This document shows, piece after piece, positions 1-10,435 of a DNA stretch of 64,000 bases. The stretch comes from Metellina segmentata. Its lineage: Eukaryota; Arthropoda; Arachnida; Araneae; Tetragnathidae. The DNA lies in the NCBI GenBank assembly GCA_947359465.1, contig OX375872.1, positions 126,740,337 to 126,804,336 of the forward strand, read 5' to 3'. The notes beneath the pieces were generated by a model. The model ran no database searches. It was given only the letters and a program-made list of their open reading frames with translations, and was not told the DNA's origin. Position 1 is the first letter of the stretch; each line of letters begins with the position of its first letter. A program made the translations under genes and the position numbers.

Positions 1-61
1 GAAAAAATATTCGTATTTTAACGGAGGAAGATGCCCGGATAATCTCTCAACGACCTCAATG

Positions 62-385
62 TCACCGTGTTTTAGCGGCAGCAAGCACATCTGCAAATTT
101 GCTACTGCCTACATTAGTTGCGGGAAGAGTACCAAACTCCTTGAATATACCATCCTTTCGGCAATATGCTGCACATTCCGCTGGTGATCCACGAACAGCT
201 TCCAAATGCGAATCATTGTCAAGCTTCTTGATCTCGGATATTCTACGCCGTTGTTTAAAATAAATATAGCCCTGACAATGGACGCGTTTAGTCTTCGGAC
301 AGATCTCCCTACCGAAGCAAATATATTCATGGCAATCCGAGTTAGCGAACGGCTCATTCTCAACTTGAAAAAAAGTAAACACCAA
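62..385 (-). pseudogene. CRESS-DNA-type Rep HUH endonuclease domain, copy 1
   Basis: About 107 codons resemble the N-terminal catalytic domain of Rep proteins from circular single-stranded DNA viruses and their endogenous relatives. In that family the domain nicks and rejoins ssDNA at a replication origin. Visible motifs are a degenerate motif I (VFTFF, residues 2-6), metal-binding motif II H36-C-Q38 followed by GYIYF, and catalytic motif III Y74-C-R-K77-DG. No in-frame ATG is present. A TAA lies just upstream, and a T-run followed by AAAG could be a splice acceptor. The frame stops right after residue 107. A neighbouring frame continues with residues typical of the Rep linker, so one frameshift separates them. 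No helicase domain follows. The same lesions occur at 8603-8926. Family assignment is confident; activity is unlikely. Confidence 0.75.
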
Positions 386-606
386 CCTTTACACAAAAAA
401 AAAACACGGTAATTTTTAGTTAACGTCGTACTAGAGTAACACAACGGGATTCAAAAAAAATAAATAAAAAAAAAAACGAGTAGTTAAACAAGAAAAAAAT
501 GCACGAGGAACGATAAAACACAGACCACGGTGAAACGATAAAAAACAAAGTGGCGGATTAAGCGTCGTTATCTCTTATCGTTAAACGAGAAAAAAAAAAA
601 TCTAAA

Positions 607-658
607 CCAATCAGAGCACGTTTAATTTCACTTCAAAATACGATTTAATTCCAATCAG
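607..658 (-). promoter_or_regulatory. Paired CCAAT boxes upstream of the Rep reading frame
   Basis: Two CCAATCAG motifs (607-614 and 651-658, plus strand) lie 220-270 bases 5' of the minus-strand Rep domain. They are spaced 44 bp apart and are conserved in copy 2. This is a plausible NF-Y type promoter element; function is inferred. Confidence 0.35.
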
Positions 659-770
659 ATAACGTCTTTAAAATCCTAATCTTCTTAATAGGGTTGCCAT
701 AAAAAAAACCAAAGGGAAGGTTACCACTTTGGCGAGAAAAAAGGACTGTCCCGTTTGCGACCACTCCACC

Positions 771-1314
771 GAATACTAAATTGAGTTCAATGAGCATAAT
801 CAAATCTCACATGTCAAATAAACATTTAATCGGATTTTGTAACTAGAGAGAAATGAATGAATATCTCACCACTGCACACCAAAAAGTATATTCTAGCATG
901 TCATAAAGATTGGAGCATCACAAAACAAATTCAATAGATACTTTCAGGGCCATCAAATCTTATAAATAGGTATAAATGAGAAGCATTAGTGAATAATCAA
1001 TGCAAAATCCATACCTTTATATCTTCCAGGAGTACGGGGATATGAATCAGGATGCTTGCTGCTGTGCATGAAAACATTACAAAAATGAATCACTCAAACA
1101 CAGACTACACACAGTTGACAGAAAGCCCCAACAGGTCAATTTATCAATGGGACCATTGGGATTTGAGCATTTCATCCAATCACTCACAGCACATATGAAT
1201 TCAACCAAACTGCAGGAAATTATTGTTTACTTTCCCCATGGAGATACAAATCCATCCCAAAAGTTTTATAAATGTGTTGCTAATTATTGTTCACAGTCCA
1301 AAATGGTAGGTAAC
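771..1314. repeat. Dispersed repeat A, copy 1
   Basis: About 540 bp that recur at 3217-3750 with roughly 90% identity by eye. Shared landmarks are GAATACTAAATTGAG at the left edge, CAGGAGTACGGGGATATGAA in the middle and CCCATGGAGATACAAATCC near the right. The two copies diverge after GGTAGGTAAC. A short open frame (1147-1440) crosses the unit but matches nothing I recognise. Confidence 0.7.
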
Positions 1315-1503
1315 AACCGGACACATACGACTTCCATCAACAATAGATGGGAGATCATATTGTTCCAAATGCATTTCCATTTGCCCCTTCCACTTACTCC
1401 AATTTCCAGCTCCTTCCACTTTGTCTATCTGTACCTTTAGATCAGCTATACTAGCGACTCGCTCTGCTAGGCCTAACTTAATAAGGTCCGTTTTCCTTTT
1501 CAA
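1310..1503 (-). pseudogene. Copia-type Gag fragment
   Basis: The minus-strand frame 1503-1291 contains NWSKWKGQMEMHLEQYDL, followed by IVDGSRMCP. This is the typical N-terminal core of copia-family Gag polyproteins (one tryptophan-rich block before a DGS turn). It is only about 65 residues long and has no zinc knuckle. It abuts repeat A exactly where copies A1 and A2 part, so it is probably a separate insertion or capture. Confidence 0.55.
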
Positions 1504-2699
1504 AAACTGCAGACTTACTTCACTTAGATTTAAAACGTGATAAGCCCATAACCTGATACGATTATCAACAAATCAGGGTCATCAAACAAAACAGGAAAAC
1601 TCAAGGGCTAAGAGAATAAGAATTTAATATGTAAACAAAATACATATTACACAAAAGAGAATCGAATGCATTAGTGAGAAGTTGTAGTTGTAGTTAATAC
1701 AACAGGTATATAAGTTGAGTTGTAGCTCGTCTCTTTTCCAACAACATTGCCAAGTTCATTTCTCATTACAAGTCACCATAATATTTATAGGTTTCAAGTT
1801 GTATTTCAAAAACATATCAGCATGCAGAAACGAAGGTTTTCCTGGATTTTAAAATCATCCATGTGTTCCCCAGGTCTTTAATAATAATGTCTAAATTACC
1901 ATAGTGAAATTTAATCTGAATCTAATGGCATTTCATATTTAAAGAAATCTAAAAAAAAACCAGATTGCAGGTATATGAGCTTCTTTCTTCCACGCTATGC
2001 TTTCGCTATAAAACGGCCTGATCCATTGCAGTTGTAATTTAAATGACGTGTTTTTTTTTCCTTGATCAGTTTTTATTGTGTTTTCATTGCCTCTTGCCTA
2101 AATATTTATCAGGATGGAAATGTTTTGCTTTTTTCTCATGTTGCATTGCATTTCTGTGTCTATTTCTTCAATTTGTTGAGATGTATTTGGTATTCACTGA
2201 TTTATATGAAAGCACTGGATTCAATGTTGACTATTTTAGAAGCAGGCATTTATAAAGGATGGCTTAGATTCAAATTAGTTTTGTTGCAGTGTTTGCATCC
2301 ACTTTTAACATATATATGTCTGGAATTTTGTTGCTTTATTTCTCCTATACATTGAGCAAATATATTGTTCATTTGTGCCAGTATGATGCTTTTGAAAACA
2401 ACTTTAATATAACCTTTCAGATATCCATCTGAGAAAGAAAATTAGTGCTGAGTTGCGTGCTATGATTACACAAAGTCTTCTATCTAATAAAGAAAATATT
2501 GACTTGTGTGTAATAAAAACTGGTTTAATAAAACTTATAAAATCTTCATTGTTGCAATTTTTAACTTGCATTTTTGAATTAATGTTGAAGTTTCTTTCCT
2601 AGTTTCTAAAAATATAAACATGGATGACCCTAAATATTTGTCTCGGAACAGTTCTGTTATCGGTTTTTATGGTCAATTGGTGTCATTCTGTAAGACAAT
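1504..2699. other. Unassigned A+T-rich DNA
   Basis: No convincing gene or element end. Open frames at 2043-2355 are short, hydrophobic and unlike known proteins, and have the look of chance frames in T-rich sequence. Confidence 0.4.
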
Positions 2700-3160
2700 C
2701 TAATGAGGTTTTATACATGGCATGGAAAAGGATTTTAGCATAATATTCTATACCAACAACAACTCATTTAAAAAGGTAATTTGAAATTACATACCAACAT
2801 ATGTGCAATGAATCACAAAGCATGCTGAAAGAACTGGTGCACATTAAGTTTATTGTCATGGGATATGAATTCCATCCAAGGATCCTAGCTTAGGTGTTGC
2901 CTGGTTCAATAGAATGTGGATCTTTCACATGGGAACTGAAACATGGATTTGGTGTGAGAGGATGGCATGGGAAAATAACTATATATTGAAAAAGCAACAA
3001 CTGATTGAGTTTTATGAAAAGGTAAATTTAAATCTTGAGACAAATTCATCCTCATTAAAGAAGGGTCAAACAGGTCAGTCGATCAAAGTGACCATCAGAA
3101 TTTGAGCATTTCTAATGTGAACACAGGAATTCACCTATACAAATCTTGCCGCAAGCCCCT
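2700..3160. repeat. Dispersed repeat B, copy 1 (uninterrupted)
   Basis: Shares long stretches with 6255-6415 and 8128-8290. Landmarks are TTTTATACATGGCATGGAAA, GTGCAATGAATCACAAAGC, and CATGGGAACTGAAACATGG. It preserves the intact target site of the 6416-8127 element at 2803-2810. The end carries the CAACAGGTCA...GACCATCAG motif that is also found in repeat A copies. Confidence 0.65.
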
Positions 3161-3216
3161 TCTGGGTTCGTCAACAAAAACCATATAAATCAGTCCAATA
3201 ACATATCATCACGAAT

Positions 3217-3750
3217 GAATACTAAATTGAGTTCAAATAGCATAGTCTAATCTCACATGTCATATAAACATTTAATAGGATCTTGTAACTAGAGAGAAAT
3301 GAATGAATATCTCACCACAGCACACCAAAAAGTATATTCTAGCATTTCATAAAGATCTGAGCATCACAAAACATATTCAATACATACTTTCAGTGCCATC
3401 ATATCTTATAAAAAGGTAGAAATTAGAAGCATTAGTGAATAATCAATGCAAAATCCATACCTTTATATCTTCCAGGAGTACGGGGATATGAATCAGGACG
3501 CTTGCTACTGTGCATGAAAGCATTACAGAAATGAATCCTCAAACACAGTTGACAGAAAGCCCCAACAGGTCAATTTATCAAAGGGACCATTGGGATTTGA
3601 GGATTACATCCAATCACTCACAGCAGATATGAATTCAACCAAACTGCAAGAAATTATTGTTTACTTTCCCCATGGAGATACAAATCCACCCCAAAAGGTT
3701 TATAAATGCATTGCTAATTATTGTTTACAGTCCCAAATGGTAGGTAACGA
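3217..3750. repeat. Dispersed repeat A, copy 2
   Basis: Second copy of the 771-1314 unit in the same orientation, 2446 bp downstream. It shows the continuous sequence across the GAATACTA site that flanks Rep element copy 1, supporting that site as an insertion point. Confidence 0.7.
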
Positions 3751-6254
3751 CACACAGTCCCCCATTCTGTCGGTGTAAAAAAAAAAAGTAAAAAACTTGA
3801 TGATTGGATCCTTGTCTATTAGATTCATGTCAAGCGATGGCATCCCTCTCCATTAGAATCATGTTTCCGCGATGCACGTTAAATTTGTTATGGATTTCAT
3901 ATTTCTGGTGCACATTAAATCTGTTGTGGATTCATGCTTCCCAAATCTGGTATAACATACAGGTATAATCATTTCCTGAAAGCCACTCTGGTGCCATCTA
4001 TAAAAGAAGCAACTGGGATTAGAAATCCCTGTTTTATTTATCCTGTTAGGATTTCTCCCAAACAATGAAAAGGTGTCATTTAAAAGCTTGAAAACACAAT
4101 CCAAATAGGAGTTGATGCTCACTTTGTAGAAATCTTGTAACTTGCTGTAAGCTGTATGGGGATTTTAAACCTAATTGGCATATTTTTGCCTTCAGAAGAG
4201 AATACATGTTAAAATTTGTAGGATTTCATTTTCCGGTGCAGGATACAATTCCCTGGATATGGATAGCCCCATGAACATGTATTGTATAAGATGTAGATAT
4301 TATGTGTGGCAAGAAAAAGATTGTTTCCCAAACCTATTCTCATGTGGTTTTCAATTTGGGATACAATTCACTGGATAAAATCCCCATGACGTGTGGCATA
4401 AAAATGATTTCAGTATATATACTTACAATGCCTTGGCAGAATTCACTGAAACAAGGAATTGAACAATTAAAAAAATATATATATAAATATATGAATATTT
4501 CCCATGGTATGAATAATTCAATAGCAGCTTGCAAAAAATTCGGACTACTCGTGTGTAAATACCATTACTTCAAGTGTGACCAAGAAACAAACACTTTCTA
4601 ATCTTATAGCAGAATTCTCACTGATATGGGAACTGAAACACAATGGATGATGTCAGGTCATCCTGAAAGCACACTCGTACAGAAGGGCCTCAAACAGGTC
4701 GCAGTCTATCCGAGTGACCATCAGGATTTGAGAAGATTAAAAAATATCAGAGTATATGCTGAAAGACGTTCAATCTCCATCCAGTTTCCAAAGGACGATA
4801 GCATACATTAAAATGTTTTTGGCTTAATATATTTTATGATCTATTCTCACAAACAGCTGTTATGTTTCTCTCCTGCTTGAAAACACAATCTAAATACTTA
4901 ACTCTACTTAATGAATAACCTATTGATAGTGAAAACAAATAATGGAACAGCCTAGCAAAACATTACACTGAATAATATTAAATACTTGTTGTTACATTTC
5001 TAGCATTGAACAAGTCTCACTCAATAAACATTCCTCGAAATGGGTCAATGTTTTCAAAGGCTCCAGATGAAAGAATCTCACCGTTATATTGTATACTCTA
5101 ACAGGAGTATGGGGATATGAATCCTATGTAAACAACACACCAGTTGTTTAAATGGTGCTAATTACTGTAGTGACATGGCATTTAAAATTACATTTTATAG
5201 TTTTGTACTGCAAATGTAGCTTTCAATTAACAAGTAATACTTTTCATAAAACTTAATTTAATTAGTTTTAATGTCCTTCAACTATATATAACCAGCAAGT
5301 ATAGGTCATATTACTCTACAAAATTCTTGTTACTTAAGAATTTTGTACAGTAGTATGCCCTATACCTGCTGATCATATATATATATTTGATACAGTATTT
5401 GTAAATGTGAATGCAGCACCATCTCATAGCAAGCCCCATGAATGACTTGTATGTGTGTGAACAGTTACAAATACATAATCTTTTGTAGGTGCAGTCTATC
5501 CCATCAGGATTTGAGAAGTTAATCGAAACAGGGTTTGTGCATGGTAGGAATTTACAACACAGACATGCACGTTCAATCTGGGACAGTGTTTGTAAATGTG
5601 AATGCAGCTCACTTGTGAACAGTTACAATCGGTATGTAAATCTGCCATGACATTGAATTTAAAAAAAAGTATTTTCTTCCTATTGCCACATGTGTCGAGA
5701 TCAATCCAGCCAAAAATAACAACCAGTGTCAAATAAATTACCAGCAACCTAAAATGTTTTTTTTACTTGAAATGAAATATCAACCAGTTTTAGTTTCCAA
5801 TCCAAAAAAAGTAAATTAGCAAGCCAGAATTCACAACAGTTGCGTTTATCAACAAAAAAGCACCGTTTTGCTTCAAATGTAAACAATACTTGGGAAATTG
5901 AAACCCTGATCCAATACAGATTTAACATGCACATGAATTTAGAAAAATGAAACAATGACTACAGATTTAACGTGCACCAGATTTAAACAATGAAACCATG
6001 ACAGTTGTAAAGGCACAACCGATTGATTTGTACACTAGATTTGGGAAAATGAAACCCTGATCCTTTTCAAGAATCTAAACACAGTAACACCAAAAATGTT
6101 TGTCTGAAACCTTTTCCTAAAAAAAACTTTTCTGAAACCTTTTACTAAAAATACAGGAGACAGGTGCATGTTAAATCTGTTGTCTTGGATCAGGATTTCA
6201 TTTTCCTAAAATTAAGGAGAAAGCTGCATGTTAAATCTGTTGTCTTGAGGTTAT
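3751..6254. repeat. Diverged repeat cluster
   Basis: A patchwork of decayed copies of the A/B units. GGGAACTGAAACA occurs near 4627. CAACAGGTCGCAGTCTATCC...GACCATCAGGATTTGAG occurs at 4690-4735, with a shorter echo at 5490-5516. GGAGTATGGGGATATGAATCC occurs near 5104. A shorter motif around GTTAAATCTGTTGT recurs near 3865, 3913, 6170 and 6230 in plus orientation and near 5910-5990 inverted. No intact gene was recognised. Confidence 0.5.
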
Positions 6255-6415
6255 TCAATGGGATGTGGATAGTTCTCATGGGAACTGAAACCTGGTTGGG
6301 TGTATATTACACGAGTTTTATACATGGCATGGAAAAGGGTTCTAGCAAGATATTCTATAGCAACCACAACTCATTTAAAAAGGTAACTAAAAATACATAC
6401 CAACTTAGTGCAATG
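6255..6415. repeat. Dispersed repeat B, left half, interrupted
   Basis: Matches 2700-2810 (TTTTATACATGGCATGGAAA... then AACTCATTTAAAAAGGTAA) and stops at GTGCAATG (6408-6415), where the 6416-8127 element begins. The remainder resumes at 8128. Confidence 0.7.
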
Positions 6416-8127
6416 GGTGGAGTGGTAGCATCCGATACGTTAGGCCGCCAAAGCGATTGTTTACGCCAAATCAAGATGGCGGCCGATGTAAGCAATTCCA
6501 AGATGGCCGCCATATACAACGTGAACCTTTGCATACAGTGCATAAATAAAAATAATAATTTGTTTAAAAATTAAGAAAAAAGCAATATAAATTTCACTTG
6601 AAAATTTTCTAATATTTCAGTCTGGTTTTCTCCGAACATGTACGCAATTTTGCGTCAATTTCATCCTAGTTTTGTCACTTAAAAAAAAATTTTAATAAAA
6701 AAAAAAAAATTATAATTGTTAAAAAAAAATAATAATAATTAAATAAAAAAAAAAACGCGATTTTTTTAAAACGTCCGGATTTTTATCAATTTTGAATTAG
6801 AAACTTTGCAATGCATAGAAAATTCAAAACAAGAAATCTTTTTTTAATAAGGTTGTTCTTTTCTGTGACCATAATCCACACAAAGGTTTTTGATGAGGAA
6901 AAAAAAAAATCAAAATTCTTCTGCTATCCATAAGTGTGAAAAAATATTTTTTCACAATTTTTCTAGCAATTAGCATTATGTGAGCAACTCAATGGGGATA
7001 TTCCAGGTTATAGAGCCATATATGGAAAAGCAAGACAAATATTTTTATTGTAACGACTTTACAAAAGGAAATTGTTTTTTAGAGAAGTCAAAGCGTATTG
7101 CGCTTAAGGTTTCAATGCGTTTAAACCAGTATACCGGGAGAAATTTGTTTGTAGATAAGTCACAGCGTATAACGCGCGATCCCCGCCTGCCGGCTACCTC
7201 ACCGCCCCTCCGGGGCCGGCGAGGACCTTTCACCGTTGGCTTCCATGCGTATAAGTCACCGTATTGGGTGCCCACCCAAGCATAGTCCAGTGTTTGTAAT
7301 ATAACCAAAAGCTAAACGAAAATCAAACTTACCCTCATAGCCGGGTCCTTGAAATTCTGACTATGGTTAACAGTCCTATGCTCGAATCGATAACCCTTGA
7401 ACTCTTTGTCCTTCGGGTATTTATATCAGCATATTTTCACCTCAATCATAAAACATTTATCCGTCCCTTGTTCAAGTCCTCCAAACACCCATTTAACCTC
7501 CAATTTCTAACTCCTGTTATACTTTCTTTTGTCCATTCTTTCTACATTTTCACTCCTACCTATCACCAGCATCCTTTCTCAATGTTAAAATCATATCATT
7601 CTCACATGAAAGACATTTCATCCTCTCCCCAATCAAGCCACATGTTTGCAAAAAAAAAAAATTCAAATGTTTAATAACATTATCCATTGTTATATCAAAT
7701 CAACTAAGGGGAAGTAAGCAACCAAAAGGGGGAAAAAATTCTAAATTCTAATCTGCAATTTCAAAAATCAAATTTAATCCAAATTTTTTTTCAAAATTTA
7801 AAAAATTGTAACTTACAATCTGCTTTCCAAACTTATCCTAAAAATTTTGAAAATAAATAAAACAAGTCGATTTTATAAATCAAGAGCAAAATTCACATGC
7901 ACCCAACAATTTCAAAGACTGCCTAAATTTTAATTCCGTTCTACATTAAAAATAAAAGTGGAAAAGCGTATTTTCTTCCTTAACCAATCATGAGACCCGT
8001 TTCTTATCGCCAGGAGAAAATATCTAGGGTTGCCTTAAAACTAAGAAAAACGCGAAAACGGGAAGGTTACCGCATTTGGCAATACATCGCTCGAAAATTG
8101 TAACGTAACGTATACTACATACCATCC
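6416..8127. mobile_element. TIR element related to the Rep-bearing family, no Rep seen
   Basis: Begins GGTGGAGTGG and is flanked by a perfect 8-bp duplication GTGCAATG (6408-6415 and 8128-8135). The empty target is visible at 2803-2810. Its first ~150 bp parallel the left end of 8291-9311 (GGTGGAGTGGT, GCCAAA.CAAGATGGCGG, GTGAACCTTTGCATA). Its right ~100 bp parallel that element's right end (GGGTTGCC..AAA, GGGAAGGTTACCGC). The right terminus is degenerate. The interior holds A-runs, a short GC-rich patch at 7150-7280 and an AGG/GTAAGT donor-like site on the minus strand near 7330, matching one in the Rep element. Frames inside (for example 7308-7045 minus) resemble nothing I know. Confidence 0.75.
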
Positions 8128-8290
8128 GTGCAATGAATCACAAAGCATGCTCAAAGAACAGGTGCACATTCAATTTATTGTCATGGGATATGAATTCCAT
8201 CCAAGGATCCTAGCTCAGGTGTATGGATCTTTCATATGAGAACTGAAACATGGATTGGGTTTGAGAGAATAGCATGGGAAAATAAATTGA
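8128..8290. repeat. Dispersed repeat B, right half
   Basis: Continues repeat B from GTGCAATGAATCACAAAGC to GCATGGGAAAATAA, parallel to 2803-2975. It is then broken by the Rep element that starts at 8291. Confidence 0.7.
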
Positions 8291-8602
8291 GGTGGAGTGG
8301 TCGCAAACGGGACTGTAGCGCCAAGGCGTTTGTTTTGGTCGCCAAACCAAGATGGCGGAGATCGCCATAACAAGATGCCGCGGTGTCCATGTAGCAAAAT
8401 TCACACTGTGAACCTTTGCATAAATGGATTTGATAGCAATTTCTATGGATTTTATAGTAATTTTTTGCGAAATGGTATAGAAAAATGAAACTTACCCTCA
8501 TTTTGTCGCCACATTATAAATCGCTAGAAAATTCGATGCACGAAAGAATATTCGTATTTTAACGGAGGAAGATGCCCGGATAATCTCTCAACGACCTCAA
8601 TG

Positions 8603-8926
8603 TCACCGTGTTTTAGCGGCAGCAAGCACATCTGCAAATTTGCTACTGCCTACATTAGTTGCGGCAAGAGTACCAAACTCCTTGAATATACCATCCTTTC
8701 GGCAATATGCTGCACATTCCGCTGGTGATCCACGAACAGCTTCCAAATGCGAATCATTGTCAAGCTTCTTGATCTCGGATATTCTACGCCGTTGTTTAAA
8801 ATAAATATAGCCCTGACAATGGACGCGTTTAGTCTTCGGACAGATCTCCCTACCGAAGCAAATATATTCATGGCAATCCGAGTTAGCGAACGGCTCATTC
8901 TCAACTTGAAAAAAAGTAAACACCAA
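8603..8926 (-). pseudogene. CRESS-DNA-type Rep HUH endonuclease domain, copy 2
   Basis: Same 107-codon domain as at 62-385, with one residue difference near the C-terminal end (A for P in GTLPA). HUH-type motif II H36-C-Q38 and the motif III tyrosine Y74 with K77 are intact. The terminating TGA and the frameshifted continuation (DIEVVERLSGHLPP in the next frame) are identical to copy 1, so the defect predates the duplication. A strong donor-like AGG/GTAAGT on the minus strand near 8490 suggests the parent gene had further exons, presumably the helicase part, that are now missing. Confidence 0.75.
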
Positions 8927-9146
8927 CCTTTACACAAAAAAAAAACACGGTAATTTTTAGTTAACGTCGTACTAGAGTAACACAACGGGATTAAAAAAAA
9001 ATAAATAAAAAAAAAAACGAGTAGTTAAACAAGAAAAAAATGCACGAGGAACGATAAAACACAGACCACGGTGAAACGATAAAAAACAAAGTGGCGGATT
9101 AAGCGTCGTTATCTCTTATCGTTAAACGAGAAAAAAAAAATCTAAA

Positions 9147-9198
9147 CCAATCAGAGCACGTTTAATTTCACTTCAAAATACGATTTAATTCCAATCAG
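9147..9198 (-). promoter_or_regulatory. Paired CCAAT boxes, copy 2
   Basis: CCAATCAG at 9147-9154 and 9191-9198 with the same 44-bp spacing as in copy 1, upstream of the minus-strand Rep domain. The role is inferred. Confidence 0.35.
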
Positions 9199-9311
9199 AT
9201 AACGTCTTTAAAATCCTAATCTTCTTAATAGGGTTGCCATAAAAAAAAACCAAAGGGAAGGTTACCACTTTGGCGAGAAAAAAGGACTGTCCCGTTTGCG
9301 ACCACTCCACC

Positions 9312-10354
9312 AAATAAACATTTAATATAGTTGCATTAATATACAAATATTTTTTTATCAAAATATACATTACTCGACATTTTTTAATAATAATCTGTCG
9401 AAAAAATTGAAGCATTTTCTTATAAAAATTTAATTTTAAGGTGAAAAACTGCATAATAAAAATAACATGCTTTAAATATAGTTCTATTTTTTATTGCATT
9501 TCTATCAGTGTATCTATCATTTATGTATGTTGATGAATAAATTCACCATAAGCTAAAGTATTCAATAATTGAAGCATAAAACCAGTGCAGCATTTAGACA
9601 GGTGTTATGCAGAGTTGCAGAATCTTGTGAATATAGTTCAGGGAAAAATGGGAAGTCACTAAACTCTAGGTTTGGCAGTGTGTGGGGATCGACTCAACAC
9701 CCACAAATCTTTCTTAATGGTTTTGAATGCTGAAATATTTTTTTAATTAATGTTATTTAAGTGAAGCGAATTAACAAAATGTTATCATTGTTTTTAAGTT
9801 TGATACAATAGTTTAAGGAACATAAATTTACCAGTCTTAATATGGAAATCATAGTCTTATTTCAACATTGCTACTTTCCGAAAACACGTGAATATTGTGT
9901 CCAAGTCTAATTAATAGAAGACCCAAGAGGTTCTACAAAGTCAAATGCACAAATTAACAAAATAGAAAAGGATGAGTTTTTGATATTTAAATTAAACAGG
10001 TATAGATTAAATTATTACACCAAAGCTGGCTAATCTTTGGAGTCAAAACCACAACCAGTGCCGTAAAGAATTTGGGGGTTAAGAATGAAAATTAAACACG
10101 TACAACATGCAAAGTGGTATTAAAACAAACTATCTAGAGGATTTCATGGCTTATAAAGAAATAGCATTAGGAACATCATACACGAGTATAAAGTTCACAA
10201 CATTACATAAATAAGTTCTTGTAAAAGCAATAAACGAAATGTTGCAAATGATTCAATTACACTATGAGGAGAGTTTTAAATTCGTCAACGAGCACTTCAT
10301 TAAAACAATATCTACAAATTTATCACAATAAATTAAACTCTAATGTATACTCAC
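9312..10354. other. Unassigned A+T-rich DNA
   Basis: The first ~20 bp resemble the inside of repeat A (AAATAAACATTTAAT, compare 818-832). Nothing else is recognised. It may be the first intron of the candidate minus-strand gene whose exon starts at 10355. Confidence 0.35.
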
Positions 10355-10435
10355 CACGAATTTCCGGACCGAAGCACGACGTTCAGAACGACCTGCTGTA
10401 CTTTTCTGATGGGTTACTGCAAACATTGCACTCAT
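10355..10435 (-). CDS. Candidate first coding exon of an unidentified minus-strand gene
   Basis: The minus strand from ATG at 10435 reads 27 codons (MSAMFAVTHQKSTAGRSERR then ASVRKFV) to a good donor, GTG/GTGAGT, ending exactly on a codon. The frame stays open about 70 bases further upstream but contains no other ATG there, so this start is the natural one. The basic, Ser/Arg-rich composition and higher G+C differ from the surrounding intronic DNA. I do not recognise the protein, and no second exon could be identified to the left. Its head-to-head arrangement with the TRRAP-like gene fits a bidirectional promoter. Moderate-to-low confidence. Confidence 0.3.

Larger units (their letters stand above)
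1..770 (-). mobile_element. Rep-bearing TIR element, copy 1 (cut by window start)
   Basis: Near-identical to 8547-9311, with only a handful of substitutions and homopolymer-length changes seen by eye. It ends at 770 with the inverted terminal motif that closes copy 2 (reading inward GGTGGAGTGGTCGCAAACGG). The other end lies before base 1. The flank after 770 starts GAATACTA and matches the uninterrupted repeat at 3217, so the element was inserted into an existing dispersed repeat. Its coding content is on the minus strand. Confidence 0.8.
8291..9311 (-). mobile_element. Rep-bearing TIR element, copy 2 (complete, 1021 bp)
   Basis: The ends are perfect 23-bp inverted repeats beginning GGTGGAGTGGTCGCAAACGG and continuing GAC. 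The left part carries CAAGATGGCGG and GTGAACCTTTGCATA blocks shared with 6416-8127. The central part carries the Rep endonuclease domain on the minus strand. The right part has A-rich runs and two CCAATCAG boxes. Direct flanks (TAAATTGA left, AAATAAAC right) do not form a clean duplication, so one flank may have been altered after insertion. I know of no named TIR transposon superfamily that uses a CRESS Rep, so the mobilising enzyme is uncertain. The Rep may be the nuclease of an autonomous relative or captured cargo. Confidence 0.8.

Noticed and set aside
109..444. 111-codon minus frame overlapping the Rep domain
   Set aside because: Shifted frame of the same DNA; no family resemblance, while the other frame has Rep motifs.
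1147..1440. 97-codon frame in repeat A
   Set aside because: Broken in copy 2 after the unit ends, no homology recognised, and the tail overlaps the antisense gag fragment.
7045..7308. 87-codon minus frame with an Arg/Gly-rich stretch
   Set aside because: Lies in a GC-rich imperfect repeat; composition-driven, no domain.
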